The notes beneath the pieces were generated by a model. The model did not search any database, had not been told where the DNA came from, and was given only the letters and a program-made list of their open reading frames with translations. A program made the position numbers and the translations under genes. From positions 3,348,001-3,412,000 of the forward strand of contig CAXXWF010000001.1 of NCBI GenBank assembly GCA_963665865.2: 64,000 nt of DNA, written 5' to 3'. The stretch comes from PHAA01 sp963665865. GTDB taxonomy: Bacteria > Bacillota > Syntrophomonadia > Syntrophomonadales > Syntrophomonadaceae. Position 1 is the first letter of the stretch. Each line of letters opens with the position of its first letter. This document shows positions 1-8,556 of the stretch, piece after piece.

Positions 1-368
1 ATATGAACTAAATCGTAATTTCCACGTTTTATAATATGCTCAACGTATCCTCCAGAGAGAAAATAATAAAACACCTTTACAGTCCTATTGCAGGATGGAC
101 GGTAGTTTGAGATAAGCTGCATCATCCTTTTGAAATAATAAGGCTTTATATGCAACAAAATGTCTGTCCATGTCCGTTTGAGTATAGTGATACTATTATA
201 TCTTCTGCCGTTGGTAATAGCTGACATAGTGACCAGGTCAACCTCTATGCCGGTTCTGGAAATATAGTCAGCAATATCTCTTACCATATGTCCCAAACCC
301 GTAATATTCTTAGTAAATTTTTTGTCATCTAAAATTGTGATATGCGGTGTTAAAAACAAAACCTTCAT
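1..368 (-). CDS. Partial glycosyltransferase (N-terminal part), cut by window start
   Basis: The reverse strand opens with ATG at 366-368 and stays open to the window edge, giving about 122 residues. It starts MKVLFLTPHIT and continues with GLGHMVRDIADYISRTG, the pattern of a GT-B fold (GT4-like) N-terminal Rossmann half: a first beta strand, then a glycine-rich turn and a helix carrying the 'sugar acceptor side' residues. The rest of the protein, including the nucleotide-sugar binding half, lies outside the window. It is the gene downstream of the CMP-legionaminic acid synthetase and so could transfer one of the locus sugars, but the substrate cannot be told. The family call rests only on the N-terminal pattern. 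Confidence 0.6.
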   Translation of the reverse strand, partial: MKVLFLTPHITILDDKKFTKNITGLGHMVRDIADYISRTGIEVDLVTMSAITNGRRYNSITILKRTWTDILLHIKPYYFKRMMQLISNYRPSCNRTVKVFYYFLSGGYVEHIIKRGNYDLVH

Positions 369-425
369 GCTTCACCTACTTGTGCTATTATTTATGGGAA
401 TTCTTCTTGTAAACATTAAGGTTGC

Positions 426-1187
426 CTATTTACAGAACTCTTTTATATTTTCTCTTACTTCTCGAAATTCAGGATACTTTTCGAATAGATAGCTGGCAAT
501 AACTTGCATAAATTCAAAATCATTCTCATGGTCCAAATCCAAGACCGCCGTATCAAGCATCTTTATTACATCGCATTTTCCTTCAAAGATTGCTTTTCCA
601 CTCATGAGAAACGATGGAGAATATGCATACAGTGATGCATTCATATCATATATTTCAGGAGCTTCTTGCCGTGCATTAAAATCTGAGGCAATTATTCTCT
701 CATATCCATTTTCTGTTTTCATTACCATATTAAAATACGGGTTACGCCTTGAATCTGTCACCGAGAACACAACATTAGCGTTTGAAATCATTTTCTTTTC
801 GATAAGATTGCTGACGTCTTGAACAGTCCTTAGCGGCGATGTTAAATCGAGGTCAACTACCATATCATACTCGACTTCTTTACGTTGCTGCATGATTTCC
901 AGACAGTTCGATATAACTGATACTTTAGGCGTGTTATCAAGGCCAAGCACAGCGTCGCGATCAATTATGTCAATATCTAAGGACACTTGTTCTTTGAACA
1001 TTTTGATGAGGTTGTTACTGTCAGTGTTCAAGACCACCGCACAACACATATCAGGATTCCGCTCAATAAATAAATCTATAACCGAGATAGTATAGAAAGG
1101 CAGCGGAAAACCTAGAAACTCTATCATATTCTTGTTTTTTATTCCTTTTGAACCAGCTCTGCCGCAAATGGTAAACAGAATATTCAT
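426..1187 (-). CDS. legF: CMP-legionaminic/N-acetylneuraminic acid synthetase (LegF/NeuA family)
   Basis: A 253-residue cytidylyltransferase that would activate a nonulosonic acid with CTP. The N-terminus (ICGRAGSKGIKNKN, residues 7-20) is the nucleotide-binding signature of CMP-sialate synthetases, and DLDLTSPLR near residue 114 carries the conserved acidic pair and Arg. The length fits the short single-domain family. It starts at ATG with AGAGGAG upstream, a few bases after the stop of the preceding oxidoreductase, so it is probably translationally coupled. All other steps of the GDP-dependent legionaminic acid pathway lie upstream in the same direction, so the substrate is most likely legionaminic acid rather than Neu5Ac. 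That choice is inferred from context. Confidence 0.85.
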   Translation of the reverse strand: MNILFTICGRAGSKGIKNKNMIEFLGFPLPFYTISVIDLFIERNPDMCCAVVLNTDSNNLIKMFKEQVSLDIDIIDRDAVLGLDNTPKVSVISNCLEIMQQRKEVEYDMVVDLDLTSPLRTVQDVSNLIEKKMISNANVVFSVTDSRRNPYFNMVMKTENGYERIIASDFNARQEAPEIYDMNASLYAYSPSFLMSGKAIFEGKCDVIKMLDTAVLDLDHENDFEFMQVIASYLFEKYPEFREVRENIKEFCK

Positions 1188-1191
1188 AAGC

Positions 1192-2139
1192 TTATAACTC
1201 TCCTCTTGCTATCCTCAGAGTGTTAAGTGCAGTTGACAGATCATTATCATTAACCGCCTTACCTACTAGTATATCGAAAAAATGCACTATTTCTTGGCGC
1301 TGAAAGTCATTCCTCTGTTCTTGGAACGAAAGTACTTCGCCATTCTTAAGAAACCGTATTTCACTGTGAACCAAATCCCCCACAACCGTATCATCCGCCG
1401 TAAACAACTGTATTTCTCTGATAGACCGTCGTCCAAAGTAATCCAGATGAACCTCCGCTGCCATATTAGAGTACTCCGCTATATATAGGGAAAGGTCATC
1501 ACTGTCGATTTCCAAATTCGAATACTTTCCATTAATGTTAAACACCCGATTGGGATAGCCGAACAAAAAGCACAAATAATCCAACTCGTGTATCAGATCG
1601 ATAGAGACGCCACCACCCTCTTCCTTGTGGGCGCTATAAGTATTTCTATAGTCCTCGCTTTTTCTCCACTCTGGTAGATAACTTGAGCAGATGACTCTGG
1701 CGCAATAAACACTCTTTAAATCAATGTTGTTCTTGAGATATTGAATCACATTCGTGTATCGCAATGGGCAGGCGACATAGTATACACCGTCTCTTTTTAA
1801 TGCCAACGTATCCAAAGTAATATCAGTCCTGTCAAATACCGGCTTCTCAATGAACATATGCTTTGATTTGCCGACAAGCTTCTGTATTGTTTCAAAATGC
1901 AGATGGGTGGGATTTGTAACAAAAATCACGTCATAGTCAGCAGGTACAGCATCATAGGAGCAGTACACCTGGTTAACTATCTGCACGGTTTCATGATTTA
2001 ACTCTTTGCCTTTTCCACTTCTGATTAAATCGATCATATATGAAACGCCTCGCTCGGTTAAAACATCCACTATATTTATTAGATGTCTTGTGCCGATTGA
2101 CCCCAATCCAACTATTGCAATTTTATAATAACTCTGCAT
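1192..2139 (-). CDS. Gfo/Idh/MocA-family NAD(P)-dependent oxidoreductase (copy 1)
   Basis: A Rossmann dehydrogenase of about 315 residues. The N-terminal dinucleotide motif AIVGLGSIGTRH is followed by VTNPTHLHFE and the family signature IEKP (MFIEKPVF). ATG at 2139 is preferred over an in-frame TTG 15 bases upstream, because GAGG lies 9 bases before the ATG and the TTG would overlap it. It begins 4 bases after the stop of a paralogous oxidoreductase and ends just before legF. Tandem dehydrogenases of this family recur in nonulosonic acid loci, where they are thought to modify a precursor or the finished sugar. The exact reaction is unknown; it may reduce or oxidise a legionaminic acid derivative. 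Confidence 0.8.
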   Translation of the reverse strand: MQSYYKIAIVGLGSIGTRHLINIVDVLTERGVSYMIDLIRSGKGKELNHETVQIVNQVYCSYDAVPADYDVIFVTNPTHLHFETIQKLVGKSKHMFIEKPVFDRTDITLDTLALKRDGVYYVACPLRYTNVIQYLKNNIDLKSVYCARVICSSYLPEWRKSEDYRNTYSAHKEEGGGVSIDLIHELDYLCFLFGYPNRVFNINGKYSNLEIDSDDLSLYIAEYSNMAAEVHLDYFGRRSIREIQLFTADDTVVGDLVHSEIRFLKNGEVLSFQEQRNDFQRQEIVHFFDILVGKAVNDNDLSTALNTLRIARGEL

Positions 2140-2143
2140 GAAG

Positions 2144-3121
2144 CTATGCCTCAATTCTGTCTATTATACTAAGTATGGATTTGTCCTTCTCGAAGTTATA
2201 CAGCGGTGTCTTTCCAGCCATCACAGCCTCAAAGAAAGATATAATTTCATTCGAATAGGCGTTTTCAATTACGAAGCTACTATAATTATCTAACTGATCG
2301 ACCACCTGATACAGTTGCACATTCCTGTCCTGCTTCTTATCACAATCATACACAAATAGCCCTTGGGGTGAGCCATCCCAGTGGAGATATAATTGTTCAC
2401 CAAAGACTTCAAGATTTCTAACTGCTTTTCTTGAAACAACATCCACGCTCAGGGTCCCTTTATAACCAGTAGCATGCTGTATCAGCACTATGTAATTGTC
2501 GTTGTAATCCAGGCTTAATGAACTCATCTTGCTTTTAAGCACATCAACTTTCAGAATCTCTCCAAAGACATCTGACAACCAGGGTAGCTCAATGGCAAAG
2601 AGCTCCCTGCATCCGTTTGACCGTTTATCACCTACGAAAAAGTCCTTGTAATCTTCCCAGGGATGCCAGTCAGGCAGATATTGACCAACGTGATAAGTGT
2701 AGTTGAGCATACAGTTGGTTTCTTGGGTCAGAGCCTTAATATGTTTGATTTCATCCCTGTATAAGAAGGTTGAAGATAAAAATAACACCAAATTCTTATG
2801 CCTCGCCAGGGTTATATTTTCTTCATAGCCGTCTGGCACCAGATTAAGCTCCGTAAATACATGCAATCCAGCCTTTAAGCACTGGTTGATAATTCCATAA
2901 TGCGAGAGAGGAGATGTGCAAATAAAAGCACAATCGGTATTTCTCCCGTTGAGAAGATCTTCTAACTTGCTATAGGTCAAAATGCTCCATTCAGCTTCGC
3001 ATTCAACTCTCCGCTCTTCATTTATATCAACACCTACAATATTTATGGTCTCGTCATATTTCCGTATTAAGCGAATTCTTCGCTTGCCCATTGAGCCTAA
3101 ACCGATTACTGCAACATACAA
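2144..3121 (-). CDS. Gfo/Idh/MocA-family NAD(P)-dependent oxidoreductase (copy 2)
   Basis: A second Rossmann oxidoreductase, about 325 residues, with AVIGLGSMGKRR at the N-terminus and CTSPLSHYGI further in. The usual EKP catalytic-lysine motif of the family reads FTELNLVPDG here, so the Lys is absent at the expected place. This copy may therefore be catalytically different from, or a partner of, copy 1. Start choice: TTG at 3121 sits 6 bases after TAGGTG; a GTG three codons upstream would overlap that site. It is followed after 4 bases by copy 1. The substrate is unknown and a sugar acid or nonulosonate is only inferred from the neighbours. Confidence 0.75.
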   Translation of the reverse strand: MYVAVIGLGSMGKRRIRLIRKYDETINIVGVDINEERRVECEAEWSILTYSKLEDLLNGRNTDCAFICTSPLSHYGIINQCLKAGLHVFTELNLVPDGYEENITLARHKNLVLFLSSTFLYRDEIKHIKALTQETNCMLNYTYHVGQYLPDWHPWEDYKDFFVGDKRSNGCRELFAIELPWLSDVFGEILKVDVLKSKMSSLSLDYNDNYIVLIQHATGYKGTLSVDVVSRKAVRNLEVFGEQLYLHWDGSPQGLFVYDCDKKQDRNVQLYQVVDQLDNYSSFVIENAYSNEIISFFEAVMAGKTPLYNFEKDKSILSIIDRIEA

Positions 3122-3155
3122 CTTACACACCTACTTTCAGCATACAATGTACTTT

Positions 3156-4325
3156 TCAGCTTTCAATATCATAGAACTTCTTCTTCAAATCTATCCTATT
3201 ATCCTCGATCAGAAAATCTTTAATCACCGCAACAATTCTCTCCGAAGTATGCCCTGCCCCATATGGATTGGTCTGATCAGCTATAGAATCACTAAACTTC
3301 TCGGAAGCAGCTTTTTTAATACTGAGCAAAATAGCTTCTTTTTCAGGCTCACAGTTAATTACTGAGGCCGCACAAATCCGCCCTTTTTGCCTGTCCCCGA
3401 TATTAATGGTAGGCTTTTTTAAAATAGGTGCTTCCCCAATCCCACTGGAGGAATTGCCGATTACCATTTCACAATATTTCATGGCTGACAGGTATTTCAA
3501 AGCCCCTAGAGATGTAAACACGACTAGGTTGCTTTTTCCGGTGCAATATTCATCCAGTCTCGTGTTAATGGCTCTACCATTTGCGTCTGCATTAGCTTTT
3601 GTAAAAATATAATTCATACTTTTCTCTTCGCCCACTGCCGCCAGAAGTTCATTTAGTTGCTGAACAGCGGTGTTATTTTCCAGGGTAACCGGATGAAATG
3701 TAACCAGAGCATAGGGCTTAGACAAATTAAATCCTATAGTCTGGCTTAATTCTTCCTTGCTCAGAAAGGGCAGATTTAATATATTCTCAACGGATAACGC
3801 GCCAACATTGAACACTCTTTCCGGTGATTCTCCCATCTGTATGATGCGCCGGCGATAGAGATCGGTTGAAGCAAAGTGCAGATAGCTCATCTTTGTGATT
3901 GAATGACGAAAGAATTCATCTATGGCTCCTTCGGTAGTTTCACCGCCATGCAAATGAGCTACGGGAATATGGGCAACGGCAGCCGTTGTTGTTGCTGCGA
4001 ATATTTCAAAACGATCCCCCAGAACCAGTACCATGTCAGGTCTGTTTTCGTCAAAATAGTCGGCAAATCCTTGAACACCCTGCCCAATAGCCAGCGACAT
4101 GGCTCTATTTGAATCATCATTCTGCAAGACTTCAATCTTGGCATCTATTTCCAGCCCATCTGCTTCTATCTCCCTATATGTATTGCCAAATGCTTCTGAT
4201 AGATGCATACCGGTTACCGCAATTCTCAAATCAAAGCTTTCATCCGCTTTGATTCTCATGATCAAAGGGTGCAGTATTCCATATTCTGCTCTGGTACCGG
4301 TTACAATACATATTTTCTTCTTCAT
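3156..4325 (-). CDS. legG: Hydrolysing UDP/GDP-sugar 2-epimerase (LegG/NeuC family)
   Basis: A 389-residue protein of the hydrolysing UDP-GlcNAc 2-epimerase family, which inverts C2 and releases the nucleotide. Recognisable motifs are GTRAEYGILHPL (residues 9-20), VLVLGDRFE, HLHGGETTEGAIDE with the conserved His and Glu, and GNSSSGIGEAP near the C-terminus. In this locus the expected substrate is the nucleotide-linked 2,4-diacetamido-2,4,6-trideoxy-glucose, giving the 6-deoxy-mannose form that LegI condenses with PEP. Its ATG overlaps the stop of legI in an ATGA arrangement, so the two are translationally coupled. The family is certain; legionaminic versus sialic use is inferred. Confidence 0.88.
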   Translation of the reverse strand: MKKKICIVTGTRAEYGILHPLIMRIKADESFDLRIAVTGMHLSEAFGNTYREIEADGLEIDAKIEVLQNDDSNRAMSLAIGQGVQGFADYFDENRPDMVLVLGDRFEIFAATTTAAVAHIPVAHLHGGETTEGAIDEFFRHSITKMSYLHFASTDLYRRRIIQMGESPERVFNVGALSVENILNLPFLSKEELSQTIGFNLSKPYALVTFHPVTLENNTAVQQLNELLAAVGEEKSMNYIFTKANADANGRAINTRLDEYCTGKSNLVVFTSLGALKYLSAMKYCEMVIGNSSSGIGEAPILKKPTINIGDRQKGRICAASVINCEPEKEAILLSIKKAASEKFSDSIADQTNPYGAGHTSERIVAVIKDFLIEDNRIDLKKKFYDIES

Positions 4326-5317
4326 ATCTCTATCAGCTCATCTTCTTTAAAATCCCGCTTAGCTTTCATTCCGATTATCTCAAACCATTGCATAGGTGAT
4401 ATGCCATTGCCTGGTCGTTTGACGGTTAAATTTTCTTCAGTGAATAAATCTCCTGCCCTGATATCGCATTTCGCCACAATACTTTTACGAGCAATTTCTT
4501 TATTGGGCAATTCCGACTGGGTGGGCCTTTTCTTGCCATCACCTAATGCAAGCTCAATATTTCGAATTGCATTTATCATCACCTTTAGTTCATGTGGTTC
4601 TAGGCTAGCTTTATGATCCGGGCCTTCCATGTTTTTATCTAACGTAAAGTGCTTTTCAACCACTGTAGCCCCTAAGGCAACTGCTGCAACGGGGACTTCT
4701 ATACCTAATGTGTGGTCGGAATAACCCACCGGCAAGCCAAAGCATTCTTTCAATTCCAGCATGGCCTTAATATTTGCATCTGCAAAAGGGGTTGGGTACT
4801 GTGTATTGCAATGCAGAAGCGTTATATCTCCTGCACCGTTATCTTTTAATATGCAAACCGCCTCAGCTACCTCGTCCAGTTCACTCATACCGGTAGACAT
4901 GATCACTGGCTTTCCAGTAGCAGCAACTTTGATCAGATACGGCAGATTGGTAATTTCCCCGGATGGTATTTTGAATATAGGCATGCCTAAGTCATTCAAA
5001 AACTGAATACTTTCGAAATCAAAAGGAGTAGATAAAAATTGAATACATCTCAATTTGCAGTATTCATTAAGTTCAATAAATTCTTCAAAAGATAACTCTA
5101 ATTTCTTAAGCATATCCAATTGACTCTCACAGCCATCTGTTTGCTGCTTTTGATATTCTGCTTTTCCAGCACTTTTTGATACGATATTCTTAGATATATA
5201 GGTTTGATATTTAATGCAGTCTGCACCTGCCTTTTTGGCTTCATCAACCATCTTTTTCGCGATTTCTAAACTCCCGTTATGATTTACACCTGCTTCTGCT
5301 ATTATATATACATTAAT
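4322..5317 (-). CDS. legI: Legionaminic acid synthase (NeuB family), apparent ATT start
   Basis: Condenses the 6-deoxy-mannosamine derivative with phosphoenolpyruvate to form the nine-carbon acid. The protein has the NeuB TIM barrel (DCIKYQTY, HCNTQYPTP, GYSDHTLG, EKHFTLDK) and a C-terminal antifreeze-like SAF domain (KRPGNGISPMQ). The first ATG in frame would give only 309 residues and remove the first barrel strand. The frame stays open upstream through VYIIAEAGVNHNGS up to an in-frame TGA at 5324-5326 (reverse strand). Between that stop and the conserved block the only recognised initiation codon is ATT at 5315-5317, 10 bases after AAGGAGG. I annotate that start (331 residues). The alternative is a one-base frameshift or sequencing error near the start. 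Confidence 0.8.
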   Translation of the reverse strand: MNVYIIAEAGVNHNGSLEIAKKMVDEAKKAGADCIKYQTYISKNIVSKSAGKAEYQKQQTDGCESQLDMLKKLELSFEEFIELNEYCKLRCIQFLSTPFDFESIQFLNDLGMPIFKIPSGEITNLPYLIKVAATGKPVIMSTGMSELDEVAEAVCILKDNGAGDITLLHCNTQYPTPFADANIKAMLELKECFGLPVGYSDHTLGIEVPVAAVALGATVVEKHFTLDKNMEGPDHKASLEPHELKVMINAIRNIELALGDGKKRPTQSELPNKEIARKSIVAKCDIRAGDLFTEENLTVKRPGNGISPMQWFEIIGMKAKRDFKEDELIEI

Positions 5318-5591
5318 TGATTTTCAACCTCCTTACATGAATTACCATATGCTTTGATATTATATTATCTTCAATGTTTTTATAACAGCAATTCCCATCC
5401 CAATCAATCTAATTAGAGCCAATCCTGAGTTGTTGTTTAACTACACAGATAAACACTACATGAGCTTTTTAATACTTCCAGCTCTCGCATAATACTGAAC
5501 CTCGAACAACGTAAGCAAAGTCTCTAATTAAGTAATCGTGCTCATTTATGAGTAAAGGAAAAACAGCGATTTATAATGAGGATGCTCTTAT

Positions 5592-6230
5592 TTATTGCTT
5601 GGGCTTTGCCGGAACACCATATACAGTCGTATTCTTTGCTATATCGTTGACCACCATTGCTCCTGATGCCACTAATGCATTTTCGCCAATTGTAACTCGA
5701 GATATAATCTTTGAGCCTAAGGCTAATAGTGCCCCCTCTTTAATAATATCTCCAGCACCCACCGTAACTCCTGCTGAAATCAAAACATGATCTTCAACTA
5801 TAGTTTCGTGGTCAATGGTTGCACCTGTTGCAATAACTACATTATTTCCAATAATTACTTCAGGATTAATAATAACTCCTGCAAATATTACAACTCCATC
5901 GCCTAATTTAACAGAAGCAGAAACAACTGAAGATGGGTCTATAAGATTTACTATTTCGAAACCTGTGCTCTTAAGCTTACAATAAATCGCTTTCCTTTTC
6001 TCATTATTGGTATATCCTCCAATACCAATAGCTATTGATGTAATACCTGCATCTTTAAACTCCGATAAATATTTATCTCCCTTATAGATTTTGTATCCCA
6101 TTAACTCATTGTGTTCTTCATTTTCTTTACCAATTACAGCCTTTAAGGAATATTCATCAGATTTTTGTATAATATCTATCAGAATTTTTGCGTGGCCACC
6201 GGCACCGATAATAAGCATTGGCTTTTTCAT
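5592..6230 (-). CDS. legH: PglD/LegH-like sugar N-acetyltransferase
   Basis: A 212-residue protein of the PglD/NeuD type: an N-terminal Rossmann-like sugar-binding domain (LIIGAGGHAKILIDII, residues 6-21) followed by a left-handed beta-helix of hexapeptide repeats (VIINPEVIIGNNVVIATGATIDH...). It ends with VYGVPAKPK, typical of this family. These enzymes acetylate the 4-amino group of a nucleotide-linked 4-amino-4,6-dideoxy sugar with acetyl-CoA. The gene lies between ptmE and legI, so it would supply the LegH step. About 270 bases without a gene separate it from legI; I see no clear terminator there. The assignment as LegH rather than PglD is from context. Confidence 0.8.
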   Translation of the reverse strand: MKKPMLIIGAGGHAKILIDIIQKSDEYSLKAVIGKENEEHNELMGYKIYKGDKYLSEFKDAGITSIAIGIGGYTNNEKRKAIYCKLKSTGFEIVNLIDPSSVVSASVKLGDGVVIFAGVIINPEVIIGNNVVIATGATIDHETIVEDHVLISAGVTVGAGDIIKEGALLALGSKIISRVTIGENALVASGAMVVNDIAKNTTVYGVPAKPKQ

Positions 6231-6321
6231 GTTATCACCCCTTTAGCATTGTTTAAACTCCCTTTATATCATTTGATATTCTGTCTAATATCCATCCTCC
6301 AATGATCGATTCTGGCCAGTT

Positions 6322-7362
6322 TTACAACCCCATTTCTTTACGCATCCGTTCCAATTCTTCCAATTGTCCCATATCCAACCAACACTTTTCGCTGACCGGG
6401 AATATGCCAATCTTCTCACCATGTGCCTTTTGTTCCTCTATGATTTTCGGAAAACCAATTGCCGTATTTTCTTTAAGCTTATTTACCACTTCTGGCTCAA
6501 CAACATAAAAGCCCGTGTTGGTCAGAAATGAATACTGGGGCTTTTCTGTCATGGCCGCTATCTCGCCCTCACCGCTCATAGTAATTACCCCATAGGGGAT
6601 CGTAAAATGTTTATAAGCAGCCACTAAAGTAATCAGATTGTTATTGTTTTTATGGAAATCATATATTTCCTTATAATTGGCATTAATTAAAATGTCGCAG
6701 TTGCTAAGAAAGAATGTTTCTCGAATTATACCTTTCAGGAGGCTTAGACCTCCACCGGTACCCAAGGGCTTGTCCTCATCATGGTACTGGACGGTGTAGT
6801 TTTTCATTATTTCATTAAAATAGGCTTTGATCATATTTTTTCTATAATTGACGATCAGGTGAATATCACTGCAGTCGTATTCCAAAAACTGATTGATGAT
6901 ATGTTCGGTAATCGGGATCTCCCCCACTGGAATTAAGGGTTTGGGGAGTATCTTAGTATATGGATAGAGCCGACTCCCTTCCCCTCCGGCCATGATAACC
7001 ACTGGAATCCTCACCGAACGGCTGCGTCCAATTTCATAATCATTGGCAAAAACTACTGACTGGAGTTCCATTTCTTCGTTAACGACTGGTAGAGAAAGTA
7101 TGGACCACTGCTTCATTATCTCTTTTGCATTGACTTTATCCTTTTCTAATATATAACGCGGGGAATAATTGGCCAAGTCTCTGACCTGATCCTCCAGGTT
7201 GCCACCGCGCAGTAAATGCCGTCGATAATCGCCATCGGTAATTATTGCTTTTAGTTTACAACCTTCGGTAACTAAAAGCATTTGTTTGGCTGTTTGGTCA
7301 ATTTGCTGCATAGCTTGAAGTACGGTTGCATCCTCGGATATGAACAAGTTATTCAGTTCCAT
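6322..7362 (-). CDS. ptmE: GDP-sugar-forming nucleotidyltransferase with CBS domains (PtmE type)
   Basis: A 346-residue two-domain protein. Residues 1-120 form a CBS pair (DATVLQAMQQI, KAIITDGDYRRHLL, LSLPVVNEE). From about 124 a nucleotidyltransferase core begins with VIMAGGEGSRLYPYTKILPKP, continuing with NCDILINANY and EKPQYSFLTNTGFYVVEP. This architecture is characteristic of PtmE, the glucosamine-1-phosphate guanylyltransferase that opens the Campylobacter legionaminic acid pathway and supplies GDP- rather than UDP-linked precursor. The CBS pair may regulate it through nucleotide binding. The gene sits 15 bases after legC. The combination of domain order and LegB/LegC neighbours makes the call strong. 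Confidence 0.87.
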   Translation of the reverse strand: MELNNLFISEDATVLQAMQQIDQTAKQMLLVTEGCKLKAIITDGDYRRHLLRGGNLEDQVRDLANYSPRYILEKDKVNAKEIMKQWSILSLPVVNEEMELQSVVFANDYEIGRSRSVRIPVVIMAGGEGSRLYPYTKILPKPLIPVGEIPITEHIINQFLEYDCSDIHLIVNYRKNMIKAYFNEIMKNYTVQYHDEDKPLGTGGGLSLLKGIIRETFFLSNCDILINANYKEIYDFHKNNNNLITLVAAYKHFTIPYGVITMSGEGEIAAMTEKPQYSFLTNTGFYVVEPEVVNKLKENTAIGFPKIIEEQKAHGEKIGIFPVSEKCWLDMGQLEELERMRKEMGL

Positions 7363-7377
7363 GTCATTTCGCCTGCC

Positions 7378-8541
7378 TTAAATGAGTTCTTTGATAGCTT
7401 TTACCACGGCATAAACATCTTCCTCCCTCAGATTGCTACTACAAGGGAGATTAATAATGTGTTCATAATAATACCGCGCTTTATTAATTTCATAAGTCTG
7501 ACTATTCCGATATGGTTGCTGCTCATGGATCAGTCCCCAGACTGGCCTGGTCTGTATTCCTTCGGCTTGAAGTTTATTAATAAATTCGCTTCTATTTTCC
7601 TTCTGAATCTCATTCAGAAGCAAGGAATAAAACCAATAATTGGGGCGAATGTCACTGCGGAATTCAAGCATTTTCATTCCCTGGTAACTATTGAGTTCAG
7701 TTTGATATAGCTTATAATTCCGTTTCTTTATTTCTACGAAATCTTCAAGCTGCTCCAATTGCGCTAAACCCAAGGCCGCTTGCAGATTCGTCATTCGGTA
7801 GTTATAGCCTATATCATCATGAGTATAATAAAGCTCGTCGCTTTTGGCCTGTGTCGTAAGATGTTTGGCCTTTTGTAATAATTTCTCATCATCGGAAACG
7901 ATCATCCCGCCGCCACCAGTTGTTATGATTTTATTTCCATTGAATGAGTAGACGCCTACGGTACCGATAGTTCCTGCATACTTGCCGGTATACTTGCCTT
8001 CGACATAGTATGTTCCTATGGCTTCCGTAGCGTCCTCTACTACCTCAAGGTTGTACTGCTGCGCAATAGGCAGTATCTTTTCCATGTCGGCCATATTCCC
8101 AAAAACGTGGACTACCAGTACAACCTTGACCTGCTTCTTAGTTTTATTGTTGATCAGCTTTCCATCGATGAAATTGCACTCAAGCTGGCAAAACTCTGAA
8201 AGCTTGTCCGCATCTATGGTGAGAGAATCATCGCAGTCCATAAATATTGGTTCTGCCCCTATATATCTAACCGGGTTAACCGCGGCGATAAAAGTAAGTG
8301 AAGGAACAATAACTTCATCACCTCTTATCACGCCACAAAGCAGGAGTGCCATATGCAACCCCGACGTTCCGTTTTGGCAGGCTACGGCTCCCCTCGCCTT
8401 GACATACTCAGCGATGTTTTTCTCGAAATTATTAACATACGGCCCTCCGGTAGACACCCACTCTGTCTCTAGTGCTTCAGTTATGTATTTTAGCTCGTTA
8501 CCCTTTAAATTGGGAACGGATAATGGGATAAATTTGCTCAT
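7378..8541 (-). CDS. legC: LegC-type PLP-dependent sugar aminotransferase
   Basis: A DegT/DnrJ/EryC1 aminotransferase of 387 residues. It converts the 4-keto-6-deoxy GDP sugar from LegB into the 4-amino sugar using glutamate and PLP. Landmarks are CQNGTSGLHMAL (residues 55-66), VVEDATEAIG (167-176) and the PLP lysine in FNGNKIITTGGGG (K204). The start is ATG at 8541, 6 bases after AAGGAGC; an upstream in-frame TTG would overlap that ribosome binding site. It follows legB by 15 bases. A second, distinct member of the same superfamily lies at 18248-19360. Confidence 0.87.
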   Translation of the reverse strand: MSKFIPLSVPNLKGNELKYITEALETEWVSTGGPYVNNFEKNIAEYVKARGAVACQNGTSGLHMALLLCGVIRGDEVIVPSLTFIAAVNPVRYIGAEPIFMDCDDSLTIDADKLSEFCQLECNFIDGKLINNKTKKQVKVVLVVHVFGNMADMEKILPIAQQYNLEVVEDATEAIGTYYVEGKYTGKYAGTIGTVGVYSFNGNKIITTGGGGMIVSDDEKLLQKAKHLTTQAKSDELYYTHDDIGYNYRMTNLQAALGLAQLEQLEDFVEIKKRNYKLYQTELNSYQGMKMLEFRSDIRPNYWFYSLLLNEIQKENRSEFINKLQAEGIQTRPVWGLIHEQQPYRNSQTYEINKARYYYEHIINLPCSSNLREEDVYAVVKAIKELI

Positions 8542-8556
8542 TTTACGCTCCTTCAA

